Source: Cryptomeria japonica
Taxonomy: Eukaryota > Streptophyta > Pinopsida > Cupressales > Cupressaceae
Length of the DNA: 64,000 bases
Direction: 5' to 3'
Assembly (NCBI RefSeq): GCF_030272615.1
Contig: NC_081413.1
Span: 443,451,038 to 443,515,037, forward strand
The position numbers and the translations under genes are program-made. This document shows, piece by piece, positions 12,401-23,300 of the stretch; the first letter of the stretch is position 1; every line of letters starts with the position of its first letter. Below the pieces are notes generated by a model. The model saw nothing but the letters and a program-made list of their open reading frames with translations, was not told the DNA's origin and ran no database searches.

Positions 12401-13168
12401 ATATGAAGAGAAGGTGAAAACTACAGTCTTGAAGTTTGCTGACTAAGTCAAGGCCCCCATTGTATACATAAATATGAAAAGGATTTTGGATGTTATGATC
12501 AAATTCAGAGAAGATGAGGCCACTTTGGAGCCAATCCTTAATAAGTGGATGCCTAGAGGTAATGAATTGGAGCTCATGTGCTCATCTTATCTAGATGCAG
12601 AGGAGAACGACCTTCTAAGGTCTACCAATGAGTTTATAAAAGAGATGAATATTCTCTCAGAGGAAAGGGCGGGTGTGAAAAGAAAAGCCCAACTTTATAG
12701 AAAAGAATATTCGGATCATAAATTTGAGTTGTTTCCAAGAGGTTTTATTGGTCCAATTCAGTTGAAAGAAGAGAAGACCTGGTTGAAAGAGGTGGACCAC
12801 AATTTGTCCTTAAGGATCAAACAAATTATCAAAACTGATGACACCTCCCTATTTGTCCAAACAATTGAAGAAATTGAAAAGGTGAAATCTCATTACGGTT
12901 TCATAGAAAAGGAAATTGGACATTTAAGAGTCACTTGGAAAAGGCTAGAAGACATGAAGCAGAAGGTTGTTATTTTTTCTTGGCCAAGTGATGATGCTTA
13001 TCAGTAATGGAAGAGCAGTTATATGGGACAAAAAGAAGATGCTCTAAAGCAGTTAGAAGAGGTTGCGACTGAACAAGAGGCACAAGAAGCTGTGGCTGTT
13101 GAAAAAGACATAACCGTTTCTTGGAGAGTAATTCGGTTTGTAACAAAAACCATTTTGAAAACTGTCTG
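9492..13168 (+). pseudogene. Broken long open frame, unrecognised protein (about 1,200 codons)
   Basis: I do not recognise this protein. It begins MAPRRELTRKVNYQD at 9492 in one frame, shifts near 9660 to a second frame running to about 11228, then shifts to a third reading frame running to 13168. In-frame stops fall at 9971, 10940, 11228, 11355, 11661, near 11730, 12444 and 13005. The middle part (9660-10940) looks globular, with many aromatic residues (for example WYSMLMHMFLFKGADYF). About 11240-11660 is charged and rich in E, K, P and S. From about 12060 the protein is predicted helical or coiled coil, with a proline-rich linker near 12260-12330. There is no zinc knuckle, protease, polymerase, integrase or transposase motif. 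The upstream repeat array and neighbouring relics suggest a retroelement-borne gene (inference). Alternatives are a gag-like protein of a non-autonomous element or a captured host gene. Confidence 0.6.
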
Positions 13169-13974
13169 AAGCTTGTATGCATCCATGTTATTATAAATGG
13201 ATACCAGGACAATGAAAAAGGGATCGCAAGAAATTATAAGAAAACTTTGCAGAAATATATCTAGGATTTTTCTAGTCTTATGGAGAAAACTCTATTGTTT
13301 TTGTAATCTTTTCTGAAATTAATATCAATATACAGACCATCAATTTTGAGCCTAGAATTTGTGTTGTCTTTGGGTGTGCTTGCAAATATTTACTGGTCTC
13401 AATGTGAGTGATTCAGGGTTATTCATTTGAGCATGGGTTGTAAGGCAATCTTTTATAGATGTGTTTCTTAGCTTTTCTCTTCAAGAGGGAAATTAAATAC
13501 GCAGGAAATATCTCTATCAGTGAATTATTTGTTTAGAAACTTTGAATCTGATGAGTGTTTTCTAGTTTGATAAGGATAAAATTTTATATATGTTAGGCGT
13601 ATATGGTGTTTATAGAAGCTGAGGTGATGGGATGTGTGGAGATGTCTAAATGAGGGATTATTGTTTAAACTTAGATGACTCTGTGGCTTGGATAAGGCAC
13701 TAGTATCAATTGCAGTTATCTTTTTACATATCTTGTAGGTCAACACTGAACATGAGCATAAGCCTTATTTCTTTGTTTCAGTTAGTTTAAAGGTGATAAG
13801 ATTCATTGGTTTTCAGACTGGTTTACCGTGGATCTATTTTTGTAGTGTGAATTCAGTTCACAAGTGGTATACCTGCCTAAACTTTGGAAAAGTTCGAAGT
13901 GTAGAAGGTGCAAAAAACCTTGTCATATGTTGCTCTGAAGTTCCTTTTCCTTGATCTCTCTTTTGTAGACAGAG
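13169..13974. other. Downstream region of the orphan frame, no clear feature
   Basis: This AT-rich sequence contains TTTTGTAATC and TCTGAAATTAATATCAATA near 13300-13330, which would suit a transcript 3' end. I found no polypurine tract or LTR pair. It ends where a copia relic begins. Confidence 0.4.
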
Positions 13975-15250
13975 TTATAAATTTTTCACATGAGATAAGA
14001 AGAAATCAGAATTTGAGACTAACAGACTTCTTGATAAAGGATAAAACATTGAACATGTTGATGTGCCTATAGGAAAGAAACCCATTTGGTTGAAAATGGG
14101 TTTTCAAAATAAATTGAAGGCATACATCTCTATTGAAAAATAAAAATCATGATTTATTACAAATAGATATGCTCAATAGGAGGGCATTTATTATGAGGAG
14201 GCCTTTGCATAAAAAGCGCGATTTATTACAATTAGAGTTTTTTGTGCATTGGTAGCACAAAAAGGATGGATACTTTACCAAATGGATGTCAAAGAGTGCT
14301 TTCCTAAATGGTGATCTAAAAGAATAAGAATGCATAACCCAACCAAAAGGTTTTAGTGACAAACATCATCACCAAAAGGTATTTAATCTTATTGTTTCAC
14401 TTTGTTAGGTTATGCAAGGTCATAGTGCATGGTACATAAAAAATATATGGTCACCTATTGTAGCATGGTTTCATCTATAGTACCTCAAATTCAAACTTTA
14501 ATATTAAGCCAGTAGGATCATCATATGAAGCTTTGATATGTAAAGAAGTTTTTGAGGAAATCCTTTGAGATGAAAGACTACAAGATACTTCACTACTACC
14601 TTGTATTGAAGATAATGAAGAAAAGAAGCATCACTTTTTTCTTTCATCAATGGAATATGCCAAGAAACTCCAAGAAAATTATGAAATATTTGATTGTAAA
14701 TCAGTATCCACTCTAATATCCAAAAAGGTTTACAATTCTCTTGATTCCAAGAATCACCTCAAGTAGATGCAACTCTCTGTAGGAAAATTCTTGGGAGTCT
14801 CATTTACTTGCATACAGAAACCCAAACTTAATCTTCTACTTCAACTATCTTTTGAGGTTGATGTAAGAGCCAAAGAAATTCCTTTGAGTTGTATCTATAT
14901 ATATATTTGATGTACATAACATTTAATTCTTCTTATAGGGATATGTAAATATAGACTATGTTGGATCTATTGATGATAGAAAGTCAATTTTATGATTCTT
15001 TCATCTCAGATCTAGACCTATCTCATGGATTAGTAAGAAATTTTTTTTTCTCTCTCTCATCCACTAAATATGAATATCATACCACATGAGGAGTTATTTT
15101 AGATGACATTGAAATTCATAAAGAAATTTCACCTATTGAATAAAGAATATTGAGGTAAAAATTTAGTACATTCAAGAACAATTCATGCACCACCACATTC
15201 ATCTTTAATATTGCCCAAAATATTCTCAGCTAGCTAATACACTAATCAAG
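13975..15250 (+). pseudogene. Ty1/copia pol relic (reverse transcriptase and RNase H)
   Basis: Translation with many stops and shifts gives the copia signature. There is a DVPIGKKPI-like block and NKLKA near 14070-14120, then VFCALVAQKGWILYQMDVKSAFLNGDLK-type sequence at about 14250-14320 (the QMDVKSAFLNG motif is clear). An ITQPKGF block, a Y-like FEMKDYKILHYYLVLKI block near 14560-14610 and a decayed RNase H end near 14960-15130 follow. Gag, protease and integrase are absent, so it is truncated on the left. It belongs to the same family as 31925-33270, because their downstream sequences also match. It cannot make a functional enzyme. Confidence 0.85.
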
Positions 15251-15584
15251 TCTCTCAACTAGGTAACAGTTGAGTTTCTTCAAGGGTACATTTTGAATAA
15301 CTATGTAACAAGGGGTGAATGTGAGTGACATATGTTATTACATTGTAATCTCTTGTAAAAAAATTATATCAATTTGTATTGTTATATAGTTTTATTAATT
15401 ATTCATGGCTAGATATAAATAATTTGTTGTGCATTAAATAAAATCAATCAATTTTTCACCTCAAAGTGAATGAAATTGACATGTATCAATAATTAGTTTA
15501 TGTTAAGTATTGAAGGACAAAATTACCCTCCATCAAAGAGAGATGACCGTTGAGAAATAAGAGATATAAGAGAAATGCCCAGGA

Positions 15585-15586
<2 letters not shown>

Positions 15587-15651
<65 letters not shown>
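15587..15651. repeat. (AG)n microsatellite, about 32 units
   Basis: This is an uninterrupted AG dinucleotide run inside the copia 3' region. Its perfection suggests it is young compared with its surroundings. Confidence 0.97.
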
Positions 15652-15654
<3 letters not shown>

Positions 15655-15659
15655 GAATT

Positions 15660-16110
15660 CCACAAATAAATTATTTCCTTATCCCCAAGTAGATCTTGAA
15701 GAAAAATGCACTTAATCTACATGTGAAATTTTTGGTGAAGATATATTTACCTTCTCGGAAGTCATATAGTTCTACAGATCAATTACATGCTCTTAGATGA
15801 AATTTTTGATATAGTTCGTGCAAGCACATATATATGTTTTATCCTATGATGTTGGATTTGTTTCCTTGAGATGTGATTGGCAAATTCGAAATATTATAAC
15901 ATCTAGTTAAGAGTAATTAGAAGAACTACCAAAGCAAATAAAATATTTTGTAACTAGATCTAACCTCTTGATATGTGCAAGACAATGATGGGATAAAAAA
16001 TACCCTTAAATGACAATGAAAATAAAGAACAAACATAATACCACCATTTATATATGTAAATTACTTATAATGTATAAAAATTAATGCAACCATTTTTATA
16101 TAACAATTAT
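15660..16110 (+). repeat. Copia LTR-like segment, copy 1
   Basis: This segment is similar along its length to 33780-34200. Shared blocks include GTGAAGATATAT, TAGTTCTA...GATCAAT, ATTTTGTAACTAGAT-like, and CCTCTTG.TATGTG.AAGA.AATGA. Both copies lie about 500 bases downstream of a copia RNase H relic, so they are probably 3' LTR or LTR-proximal sequence. LTR edges could not be fixed. Confidence 0.6.
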
Positions 16111-17152
16111 TAAAATATGAAAATAATCTGACACTAAAATATGTATAGAAAAATGATCAAAACTATTAGAAGATAAATAATGTGATACATTTCTTGCAAA
16201 TTTGTTTCAATGAATATAAAATAATGCATTGTTTAATATATTCTCTTATCTCTATTATACATTTTCATTATTATTAAAAACAAATATTTGTAGTCTAAAG
16301 TTTTGTAAAACCACTACACCATTATTACTCAAATAAAAAAAATCAATTATGAAAAATAATACTATTTGTATTTTCTAAGTGTATATAAAGTAATATATGT
16401 AAACAATTTTTATATGTTTTAAGTAGACTAATTATATTTAAAAAAAAATAAAATTAATATTTCATATTATAAATAGCATGCCTATCATTTATAGACTCAT
16501 ACATGTAATAAAATATGTCAAAAGAATGTTTAGAGGCACTCTATCTGGTATATGGATGCAAAAAACTAATATACATAAAAATTCAAAAGCAGTAAATCCG
16601 TCAATAGGCCTTTAATCTATTAGTGAATTTGAATGGTTCTAAATGATCCCACCAAAGATCAATTATTGTTGAGTGGAAGGCCCCAACATCATAAGAGAAT
16701 AAGGTTACCTTTTACAAATTTGGAACAAACTTATGATAAAATAGATAACTCTTAGTCCTTGGCTCTTTGTGGAAGAAGTTTCATCCTAAAAACTCGAGTT
16801 TGTATATTAGATTATTGAAATATCTTTATAAATGATATAAAATCCTGCATCAAAGTAATAAATAATATTTTTTTATTATTCTTTAAAGTTCGCTTAATTT
16901 AATGTATGTAAAACCTAATATAACTTTTTCCCTGCTATACGATATTTTGATCTCTCTAGAGAAAACGAAGCACTACTAGGAGAAATAAAAAGTTAAAAGT
17001 TTACAGTCGTTGGGGACGTTTCGAACTGTGGAAGAAGCCTGCAAACCATTCTCTCAGGATAAATTATTGGGGACCATCAATGTCGTGTTGATTCCGCTAT
17101 CTCATTGAAAAAGATGGCACATAGTTTGATGACATTTTTTTATTCTCGCTAA
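16111..17152. other. AT-rich sequence, no feature seen
   Basis: This is mostly A and T with short homopolymers, without coding, LTR or tandem structure. From about 16960 the base composition becomes more balanced, leading into the small frame at 17153. Confidence 0.5.
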
Positions 17153-17392
17153 ATTATTATTTCAAAGCAAATAATTGACAAACGGAGGCTACCCATCCTG
17201 AAATTGACGGAGGTTTTAGCGCTAGAAATTTTCTGCGTTGGTTTCTTTTATGCGGCGTTGATGTCGTCCATGGTGGCAGCGAGATACACTATGATATTCG
17301 ACCTTACCGTGTGGAAATGCGTGATAATTTCCCCCCTGTTTTTTATCATTGATTCCATAATTTTTATGGCTTTTGCTCTTAGAAAAAGTTGA
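17153..17392 (+). CDS. Small hydrophobic open frame, uncertain
   Basis: The frame is open from 17153 to the stop at 17390-17392 (about 79 codons). The first ATG is internal, so it has no clear start and could be an exon remnant. It encodes two strongly hydrophobic stretches, one around LEIFCVGFFYAALMSSMV and one around VIISPLFFIIDSIIFMAFAL, separated by a short polar loop, as in a two-span membrane segment. Its composition differs from the AT-rich flanks. It stops exactly where the retroelement relic at 17393 starts. I cannot assign a family, and it may be a chance frame. Confidence 0.25.
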   Translation: MIISKQIIDKRRLPILKLTEVLALEIFCVGFFYAALMSSMVAARYTMIFDLTVWKCVIISPLFFIIDSIIFMAFALRKS

Positions 17393-17494
17393 ATGCTAAA
17401 TAAAGCTTAAAAGCTAATTAACTAAAAAGCTAAATGAGTCTACAACTAAAAATAGAAAATGACCAATATAGAAGATATTAATATTTTTTTAATA

Positions 17495-17502
17495 CCCTCC
17501 CT
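17495..17502 (-). other. Polypurine tract
   Basis: CCCTCCCT on the plus strand reads AGGGAGGG on the element strand, beside the 3' LTR remnant. The LTR start has probably mutated from TGTT to TATT. Confidence 0.55.
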
Positions 17503-17830
17503 AATGGTCATCGTACTCCATACCCTACAGAAAACATTGCAGGTGTTATCATCACACATGCAAAGAACACTCTACTGCTATGGAGGCCCTCCTAGGATCT
17601 GCAAATGTAAATGACCAAGAGTACCAAAAGCCATCCAAGCGAATGTAGTCTTCACATGCGAATTAGAGATCTGACACATGCAAATTACTAAAGCTTGAAA
17701 CAATGATTTTGAGGAAACAATCAGCAAACCCTTTTGCAGAAAAGTACCAACTCCAAAACTGAGTGCAAGATACCACGGTTGCAGATGTTCGCCCTGGCAG
17801 GTGCGACCCAAACTGACTGCAACAAAGCTT

Positions 17831-18317
17831 GATTTTTGAGGAGAAAAATTGATCAAAACCAAAGAATTTTTTGAATCACAAATCCCACACGAACTTCGAA
17901 CTTACAAATGATTTTTGAGGAAAAAATCGTAAAAACCAGCAAACAATTTTTAAAGAAAACATCGTGAAAACCTAGAAATCCCATGCAAGCTTTGCGAATG
18001 ATAGAATAATTTTTAAGGAAAAAAATTTAAACCCTTAAATAAGAACCCTCAAAAAGAGAATTTACGATTTTGTGGAGAAAATCGAAAAACCAAGAAATCT
18101 GAGGTTACAAAACATCGTTTTTGTGGAAAAAATGGTAAAACCCAGATAACCAAAATCTTAAGAGAACATCACGAATTACATGAGATAATTTTTAAGGGAA
18201 AAATTATAAACCCTGTGAACATTTTTTGAGGAAAAAATCGTGAAAACCTTCCCATGATTTTTGTGGAAAAAATAGAAAAAGCGACAGACAATTTTTCAAG
18301 AAAAAATCATGAAAACC
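17831..18317. repeat. Ten dispersed copies of a short hairpin motif
   Basis: A unit of the type GATTTTT-GAGG-AAAAAATC followed by GTGAAAACC recurs at about 17831, 17910, 17944, 18008, 18065, 18114, 18187, 18221, 18256 and 18290. Each unit can pair with itself. Several differ in ways that keep pairing: GATTTTT with AAAAAATC, AATTTTT with AAAAATT, and CGATTTT with AAAATCG. The copies lie in the interior of the minus-strand element, nearer its 3' LTR. Confidence 0.8.
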
Positions 18318-19226
18318 TTGGGACCTATAAAACGAGGTCTAACCTAAATCAATCTGATAAAGGTAACGATATTCAAATATCGTGAACATGCATTATTTCC
18401 AGGTGTTGTGGCAGTTGTTGAACTTTTGACTATGTTCCAACATGATGTTAGTCAAAGCTGCCATCACGAAAATGGAGGTTGAATGAGGTCAACCTAGTGA
18501 AAGCATGAGATAGAAGAATTTGATTCAAAAATCAGAATAGAAGCAACTGCTGAAAAAACTGAAACCCTGGAGAAGAATTTTGGCATGAATTTCGAGGTTT
18601 GGAAGAAACCTAGAAATTAAAAAATTTTGCAAACTTAAAATAGCATAAACGGTGCCGAGAAGACAACAAAATTCCCAACGTCCATAGAATTAGCAAAAAT
18701 TGCAAACTATTTTTAAATTCCAAGGCAAATTTGCTGGCACAAAACTCGAGGCATAGAAAACGAAGCACCCAAAAAAATCTGAGACCCACCAAGAATCTAA
18801 AATCAAAATGCAAATCCGATGGCTCAAAAATCAAGGCATAAAAAATGATGCATCTAGAAAAATCTGACGACCTAGTTGAGGTCTCAAAAAACCCACCAAG
18901 AATCTATAACCAGAATAAAATTTTGACTTGAACTAAAGGGTTAAAACACTAATAAAAAATTGCAGAAACCTTGGGAAAATTTTCAATCTGCAAAAAAAAC
19001 CTCCAGGTTGCATGCCCGAAAATCTCCAGAACCCTAAAATCATGAACTGCTACCTAGCACAAAGAAATTTGTCCACGAACCAGAAACCCTCAAAAAGCCT
19101 TCAAGAAAGAAAAATCATTTTTTTAATAAAGAAACAATAAAAAAATAAATCTAGAAAATATTCCAAAAAGAAGGCCATGAATTTTTATTAAAAAATTCGC
19201 CAAACTTTAAAGAATCCCATCAACCC

Positions 19227-19238
19227 ACTCTGATACCA
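19227..19238 (-). other. Primer-binding site, initiator Met tRNA type
   Basis: ACTCTGATACCA on the plus strand reads TGGTATCAGAGT on the element strand, immediately followed (plus strand) by the LTR that begins TGAAAAATAAATTG. Confidence 0.75.
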
Positions 19239-19401
19239 TGAAAAATAAATTGAATGAATGATTCAATAATCGGATGATTACATTGAAGGATATACACACG
19301 TATATATAGAGGTTACAAGACGATGTTCTATAATTAGAACATAACGTTGAAATAAAAAATTAAAGAACTAAATGCTAAATTAAACGTGAAAGCTAAATTT
19401 A

Positions 19402-19975
19402 TACAATAGCGATAAAAATTTGGACTTTCCTTTAACCTATTTTGTGTTATTACTTGATGCATCTTGATATTTTTTAGAAAGATATCTCTTGGTTTTTTAA
19501 GATATATATACTGATATTGTAGTAGATGTACCTTTTGGAATGATTAATGTTTGAAATATAAATATACTGTGTGGCAAACAATAATAATAAGGTGTTAACA
19601 ATTGTTTCTTTCTAAATCTATTCGGTGTCTAACTGAAAGCGACAAAATGCTTAGGACAAAATAATAATCCTTAGGAGACTGGGTTGTTTACAATAGCGAT
19701 AAAAAATTGGACTTTCCTTTAACCTGTTTTGCTTTATTACTTCATGCATCTCGATATTTTTTAGAAAGATATCTCTTGGTTTTTTAAGATATGTATACTG
19801 ATATTGAAGCAGATGTACCTTTTGGAATGATTGATGTTTGAAATATAAATATACTGTGTGACAAACAATAATAATAAGGTGTTAAAAATTGTTTATTTGT
19901 AAATCTATTCAGTGTCTAACTGAAAGCGACACAATGCTTAGGCCAAAATAGTATTCCTCAGGAGACTGTATAGAA
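19402..19975. repeat. Tandem duplication, 287-base unit, two copies
   Basis: Copy 1 starts TACAATAGCGATAAAAATTTGG at 19402 and copy 2 starts TACAATAGCGATAAAAAATTGG at 19689. The copies match to the end (AGGAGACTG) with scattered substitutions. They replace the outer part of the adjoining LTR. No coding frame is seen. Confidence 0.93.
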
Positions 19976-20390
19976 GCAATGATTTGGATTCTCTATGCTC
20001 CTCCCTTCGGGTATCTAAATTGCATTAAGTGAGTCGGTGAGGAAACGATAGGCGACATCTGAATAAAGTAATGTCTTCCAGACAAAATTTTTGATGGACC
20101 CAAAACTTTTAAGACGAAGACTTGTGCACCAAGTCTTTAAAGTCGTCGTAGTGGGACTTGTCGTGATTGGAGGAAAGCGAAAAGAGCACTTGTCAAGTTC
20201 ACAAACCGACTATTGAACAAAGCTATGTAAGATTCCTCAATGAGCACGACCTTGGAGTAACATATTCTTTGGTTAGCAAAAAAGAAACTACAAGGAAATG
20301 GATCAAATCTAGAAGGGTTCTTAAATATCAATTCTAATAATAATACTGAGTTGTGCACAAATCTCAATATCGGAACTTCTAAAAATATCA
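19976..20390. other. No feature seen
   Basis: This stretch lies between the tandem duplication and the start of recognisable Tat pol. Neither strand gives a domain. The gag of the Tat element would be expected here but is not found. Confidence 0.4.
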
Positions 20391-23300
20391 CCCAGGCATA
20401 AAGAGATCCTAGAAGAGGCTCTAGTAGATACAACGGTTCCCAAAGACTTGGGCGTTGATCAATTTCAAACCATGGTGGGACATCTTATAGCGCCTTATTG
20501 CTTATCCTTCACAGAAGATGTTGACATGTCCTTGCAACATCCACATAATGCTCCTTTGCATATCAAAGTCTTAATACACAAAACTCGCATAAAAAGTGTC
20601 TTAATAGATGCAGGAGCTAACCTAAATATTTGTTCATTAAGTCATGTTCATGCATTAGGATATTCTAAAGATGGAGTCTATCCTAGCAAAAAGATAAAAA
20701 TCAAAGCATATGATGAAGAAGAGAGTTCCTCCAAAGGGATTGTAGTGTTGCCAATCAGAGTTGGACCTGCACAAAAAGATGCAGTCTGTCAAGTGTTGGA
20801 CATTAATTTGTCTTGCAACATACTCCTAGGCAGACCATGGATCCATGACATGCAAGATATCCCTTCAAATTACCACCAGTGCCTCAAGTTTCCTTATAAC
20901 AGACTAGAGATCACCATTCTAGTAGATTCAAATCCATTTCAATATTGCAATAACCTGAAGCCAGTTCAAGAGATAATTTTCCTCATAATAGAGAAGCATC
21001 CTCTTCTACTACACCACCCAAGGAAAAGACATTTGCTTCAATCCTATCAAGCTTTGAGAAAAATATAAAATTTAAAGACAAAGGTCCAGGGGAGTATTCA
21101 CTACCAGACCTACCAATCTCTCCAAAATCATATGGCAAACCTTCAAATTCAAAACAACAACCCGTCTTAAAACCAATTAAATTTCTTGATGGATCACTTG
21201 TCAAAGCTGGTACCTTAGTTGAGGAGACCAATGACAAGGATATTTTGCAATGGCTATACAAAGATGGGGCAGAATCCCAACTGAAAGTCAATAATGTCAT
21301 TATGCCAGTAGAGTAATATGGAAAAGATATGATATCATGACAAAGATGGGATACGGTGGCAATGGTCCTATGGGTAAAAAAAAAAGGTATCTCCAAACCA
21401 GTACAACCTCCTTCGCAACCTCTTGAGGATAAATTAGGATTAGGTTATGGGTAGAGTATTATAGATCCATAACAAGAAAGACTATCTCACAGTCAGCAAG
21501 AGGAAGAATATGAACAACAACAAGAAGAACTGGCCATTCAGAGAGAAGAAGAAGTTGCAGGTAAGTAACAAGAGGAATTTATCCACAAACAACAAGATGT
21601 GGCTCGCAAGCAACATGAAGAAGGAGAGGAACTTGCTAAAAAGTGAGAAGAGGATACTAATAACCTTAATGAGCAAATTTTCAGATTACAGGCTTCTAGT
21701 GAAACATAATCCAATGAGTGGGAATGGGACTCTTACCAATCTGAACATTCCTCTGAAGAGTCATGCTATAAAAAGACGTAGACGTCAATATAGTCAACTT
21801 GTATGAAAGGCAAACATCAGAGTATAGGCCACTCGAATGGGACCTACAATATATCGATTTTGACACCATTGAGGATGATTGGGAACTAATTTTTGGAGGA
21901 CATTATGAGGAAAGTAATATCTTGGCCTTAGAAATAGTAATTGAAGACTCAAATATTTATATCATGACCCTTAGTGCTCTTAACACGCAACAATCAAATG
22001 TTCTTTTACCATTAGTGTATCCTGATCTTATTGATTGGGACAATGAGGGACCCATTGAGATAGAAACCTTCCCCAATGATCATGTCATTGCCTTATACCT
22101 CAATGTAGTTGAACCTATAACAACTTCGACCAGTGAATCTAGTAATGCATCTTCTACTTGAGGGGGTGCCAAATCTCTCAATCGCAAAAGTGAAAATAAA
22201 AAAACAAATATCAGGTCTAATGTGGAAAACCAGTTAATGGCAGTTAGATCAAGAAAAAGTAAAAAGAAAGGACGTATTTGATGGTGAAAACCTCCTTGAG
22301 GCACTAAAGGATGGGAGATTTGACACCTTACCTGAGTATTTCTAGGAGAGATCATCGATATTGATTGAACCAATTGAGGCACACAATATTGGAACACCAA
22401 ACCAGTCAAAGATTCTACATCCAACAACATCATTATCAGAGAAAGAGAAAAATAACTATATGGCATTTTTCAAAGAAAGGCGAGTCAATTTTGCATGGTC
22501 ATATGCAAATATGCCAAGATTGGATATGGATCTCATCATGTATCACTTAAATGTTTTTCATAGAGTAAAACCAATAAAGAAAAAGCTAAGAAAGATGCAT
22601 CCTCATATAGCCTTATTGGTCAAAGAAGAATTGCTAGATGTAGGATTTATCAGACCAGTAGAATCTCCAAAATGGGTACCCAATATAATTCTTGTTTCTA
22701 AACCAGACAAAAGTATCAAGGTATGCACAAATTTCAAAGATCTCAATAAGGTGTGTCCTAAGGATGATTTTCCTTTACCTAATTTAGATATCATTATGGA
22801 CTTGATAGTTGGGTATGAAATGTTCTCTCTCATGGATGGTTTCTCAAGCTATAATCAAATCAAAATAACACTAGAAGATCAAGAGAAGATGACCTTCACA
22901 TGTCCATGGGGTACTTTTTGCTGGAATGTGATTCCTTTTGGACTCAAGAATGTAGGAGGTACGTACCGAAGGGCAATGACGATAATTTTTCATGATATGA
23001 TGCATACCTTCATAGAAGATTGTGCTGATGATCTATTGGCCAAGTCACATACTAGAGAAGCACATCTGGAAATCCGAGCAAATATCTTTGACCACTTAGA
23101 GAAATACAAACTAAGGCTGAATCAAAAGAAATGTGCATTTGGTGTCACATTGGGAAGACTTCTGGGATATATTGTTTTAGCATGAGGCATTGAAGTAGAT
23201 CCAGACAAAGTTAAAGCAATCATGGAAATAGAATCATCCAAAAACATCAATCAACTAAGATCACTACAAGGAAGACTACAGTCCATTCGAAGGTTCATAT

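Larger units (their letters stand above)
17393..19401 (-). mobile_element. LTR retrotransposon relic with hairpin-motif array
   Basis: On the minus strand a primer-binding site TGGTATCAGAGT (19227-19238) sits beside an LTR (19239-19401). A polypurine tract AGGGAGGG (17495-17502) sits beside a second LTR piece (17393-17494). The two LTR pieces overlap over AATGCTAAAT.AA..TTAAAAGCTAA-like sequence. The right LTR has a minus-strand TATA box (CTCTATATATACG near 19300). The 1.7-kb interior has no recognisable gag or pol, so it is non-autonomous. Both outer LTR ends are missing. Confidence 0.65.
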
